Assembly: GCA_007844125.1 (NCBI GenBank)
Contig: CM017564.1
Location: 22,976,992 to 23,040,991, forward strand
DNA: 64,000 bases
Direction: 5' to 3'
Source of the DNA: Sinonovacula constricta
Taxonomy: Eukaryota; Mollusca; Bivalvia; Cardiida; Solecurtidae
Shown: piece after piece, positions 62,401 to 64,000 of the stretch
How positions within the stretch are numbered: position 1 is the stretch's first letter
How the letters are laid out: each line of letters starts with the position of its first letter
Made by a program: the position numbers and the translations under genes
Notes under the pieces: model-generated
The model's input: only the letters and a program-made list of their open reading frames with translations
Databases searched by the model: none
What the model was told of the DNA's origin: nothing

Positions 62401-63329
62401 AAATCAAATGAGACTATTTTCAGGACTTCAGAATCAGCATTAGCAGCCTTGTCCTTATTAAGCTATATGTTAAGGTCTATTTCTGGAAAGTTTTCAAAGA
62501 TATATATTTTACTTACTTAAAACTAGGAACATTTGTTCATAATTAAAACGGGAACCCCCTTTAATGGGTCGGGTAATCCATTCTTTTTTGCATACTTATG
62601 CCCCTTTTTGCATTTTTTTTTCTAGTTTTGTTAAGGGTATGGTGAGGTTTGTGGCAGTTTACATTACCGGTATACTATTCGACCCTCATGCTTTGTTACC
62701 TTAAAATTTCTTGTCTTTTCCTGAAAGTGTAACATTGCAAAAAACTAAATATACACTCAAAACAGAGAATGTGCTGCCTTAACAATTCCAGAGAGCTTTT
62801 GACTTAAACAGATAAAGAGTAAAACCTGTCATTATACTAATTGGAATACCTGGAATAATTCTTAAATCATGTCATGGGAAATCCCTGTAAATAAACAGAA
62901 TCAGGGTCTATGACATCATCAAAACAGCAGAAAATAATGGTTTTGTCATCTATACTGAACAATACTGTAACAGTTGTATATCTTGCAAAGTGTATATTTT
63001 TATTTATTTTTACAGAAGAAAATGTTTTCAATACGTTCTGTACATATTACTACACCAGATACAGTCAACAGATGATTGTCCTGATGATGGATTTACCTAG
63101 GGAGGAATTAGGAGTTGTGTGTGACTTGATGCAATCCACAGCCTATTATTATTTTGACATTGGGCCCCCAAGTCTAGGCAGTGGTTTTAAACAAATGTGT
63201 TAAACCAAATTTATAATACCTAAAGAATAAAGGAACATGTTCCATTTTACTTCCAGGACACAGCAGGCCAGGAAAGGTTCAGGACACTTACACCAAGTTA
63301 CTATAGAGGAGCTCAGGGTGTTATATTGG
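53418..63329 (+). CDS. RAB18: Ras-related small GTPase Rab18, 5' four exons (3' end outside window)
   Basis: Rab18 is a prenylated small GTPase acting at the ER and on lipid droplets. Exons 53418-53488, 58969-59024, 61033-61094 and 63257-63329 join in phases 2, 1 and 0, with a further exon expected past the window (last phase 1). The 87 residues seen begin [16 protein letters not shown]. They carry the P-loop GESGVGKS (16-23), the switch I threonine in AATIGVDF (Thr41), and the switch [10 protein letters not shown] with Gln68. The order of motifs and the [21 protein letters not shown] start distinguish Rab18 from Rab1/8. The first donor (AG|GTTTGA) is weak but is the only one that fits. The hypervariable C-terminus and prenylation site are not in view. 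Intron 1 holds three tandem 1.44-kb units. Confidence 0.95.
54505..58806 (+). repeat. Three tandem copies of an about 1.44-kb unit in RAB18 intron 1
   Basis: Copies begin at about 54,505, 55,938 and 57,377 (marker 'cctgacatcagtggtgacaa'; spacings about 1,433 and 1,439) and are nearly identical by eye. Each has a G-rich stretch ('ggttagggggtagggtgggg' or variant) near its end. A 78-codon frame occurs in copies 1 and 3 (55,501 and 58,372), but an insertion and a stop break it in copy 2. I see no transposase, inverted ends or splice signals supporting a gene. Confidence 0.95.
59267..59345 (+). mobile_element. tRNA-like SINE head, family uncertain
   Basis: 'tgtagctctgtggttacagt' (A-box-like) and 'cctgggttaaactctagtcc' (B-box-like) are spaced about as in a tRNA. 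No recognised body follows. Lies in RAB18 intron 2. Confidence 0.5.
59620..60075. repeat. Degenerate tandem repeat in RAB18 intron 2
   Basis: Blocks 'gatacaggtcaagcgatac', 'aaacaatacaatatgcagag', 'tgtaaacaatgtccagaaaa' and 'gctttgaatgtatgaaaatg' + 'cacata' recur three to four times at roughly 80-115-bp spacing. A detached part lies at 60,655-60,730. Confidence 0.8.
61362..61632 (-). mobile_element. tRNA-derived SINE, family A, minus-strand copy with perfect target-site duplication
   Basis: Reverse complement begins 'ggaccgctgcgatagctcag' + 'gtggaagagcg', with B box 'ggttcgaacctcgg' and end 'gccggctaatcccatcc'. A perfect 13-bp duplication 'ccatgctgaagag' lies at 61,349-61,361 and 61,633-61,645. 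Lies in RAB18 intron 3. The intact duplication suggests a relatively recent insertion. Confidence 0.92.
61976..62195 (+). mobile_element. tRNA-derived SINE, family C, best-preserved copy
   Basis: Head 'gggcacccatggccgagtgg' + 'ttagagtcgctgagttgaat' with B-box-like 'gggttttagtcccagttgg' resembles a type II (Leu/Ser-like) tRNA. The body follows in full through 'tcttccaccaatt' and 'agctagccatcatc'. Lies in RAB18 intron 3 and serves as the reference for the other copies. Confidence 0.85.
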
Positions 63330-63656
63330 GTAAGCTTACAGCTTTGAAAATAATAATAATAGTAATAAAATAATAATAATAATTATAAAATTTATAATAT
63401 TTATTCCAAGAAAAAGATCATACATGAAAAACACATATTATGTCAATCAATATAAGTGGAAATATGATAAAAACACAAGGATGAACCACATTAGCACATT
63501 CAGAACAAATATGCGTGTCTTACTAATATCAGTCACGAAAAAAAAATCTCAAAAATCTACCTCAATGATCTGAAAGACGATTGCATGACCGGTTTTAGAA
63601 TAACAGCAAAACAACTGAGTATATTATTCTGACAACAGCTTTACTTTACAAAAACC

Positions 63657-63950
63657 AGACCTGGTAGCGCAATCGATAGAGGCCCCGGGTTCGATCCCGG
63701 GCGGCGACATACCAAAGTCGTTAAAAATAGTAGTTGTATAACTCCCTTGCTAACGCTCAAGCAAATATAAGGGTAGTTCCCCGACTGGTTGGCCCGGTGT
63801 CGGGATAATGTGACTGGGTGTGGTATCATGCCAGGTGTTCCCGGCATGCTATACACATTGAAGGCAGCACTATATCTGCTTCAAGTGGACACCGTCTTCA
63901 GATAATTGAAATACTGTTGGTGGGACGATAAACCCAATAAACAAACGAAC
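63657..63950 (+). mobile_element. tRNA-derived SINE, family B, head with internal deletion
   Basis: 'acctggtagcgcaatcgata' + 'gag' runs directly into 'gccccgggttcgatcccggg', so roughly 25 bases of the tRNA anticodon region are missing. The body and tail are well preserved to 'cgataaacccaataaac'. Lies in RAB18 intron 4. Confidence 0.87.
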
Positions 63951-64000
63951 TGTACAAAAAAATGAATTTTATATATTTATATAAATAGTAAAATTCTATA

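Overview
The window is nuclear DNA from an animal: AT-rich, intron-rich, full of tRNA-derived SINEs and simple tandem repeats. The four recognisable genes are bilaterian orthologues broken by canonical GT-AG introns. Gene content, the density of short tRNA-headed repeats and long low-complexity introns suggest a marine invertebrate, most likely a bivalve or other mollusc. That assignment is inference; nothing here fixes the species.

Layout. About 1-26 kb contains no gene I can recognise. It holds SINE copies, a decayed LINE reverse-transcriptase fragment near 12.4 kb, a 52-bp tandem array near 19.1 kb, a long TAA microsatellite near 20.5 kb, a 51-bp minisatellite at 23.5-24.2 kb and a GA/GACA microsatellite at 25.1-25.4 kb. 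From 26 kb the window is gene-bearing: TACO1 (minus, 26.1-33.9 kb, six coding exons, complete), TMEM177 (plus, 38.6-41.6 kb for the secure exons, with a tiny candidate first exon at 35.4 kb), SPC25 (minus, 44.4-about 52.6 kb) and RAB18 (plus, from 53.4 kb, running off the right edge after its fourth exon). TACO1/TMEM177 and SPC25/RAB18 are head-to-head pairs; TMEM177/SPC25 are tail-to-tail.

Function. TACO1 (COX1 translation) and TMEM177 (COX2/COX20 module) are both mitochondrial cytochrome c oxidase biogenesis factors, so their head-to-head arrangement may have functional meaning. SPC25 is a kinetochore Ndc80-complex subunit and RAB18 is an ER/lipid-droplet small GTPase; I see no functional link between those two.

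Repeats. At least four tRNA-headed SINE families (called A-D here, labels local to this window) are present, several with visible target-site duplications. RAB18 intron 1 contains three tandem copies of an about 1.44-kb unit. A 410-bp segment in the last SPC25 intron is flanked by a perfect 25-bp direct repeat and has a close copy in TMEM177 intron 3. I found no complete novel gene system; the strongest unusual items are these repeat structures and the divergent COX-assembly gene pair.
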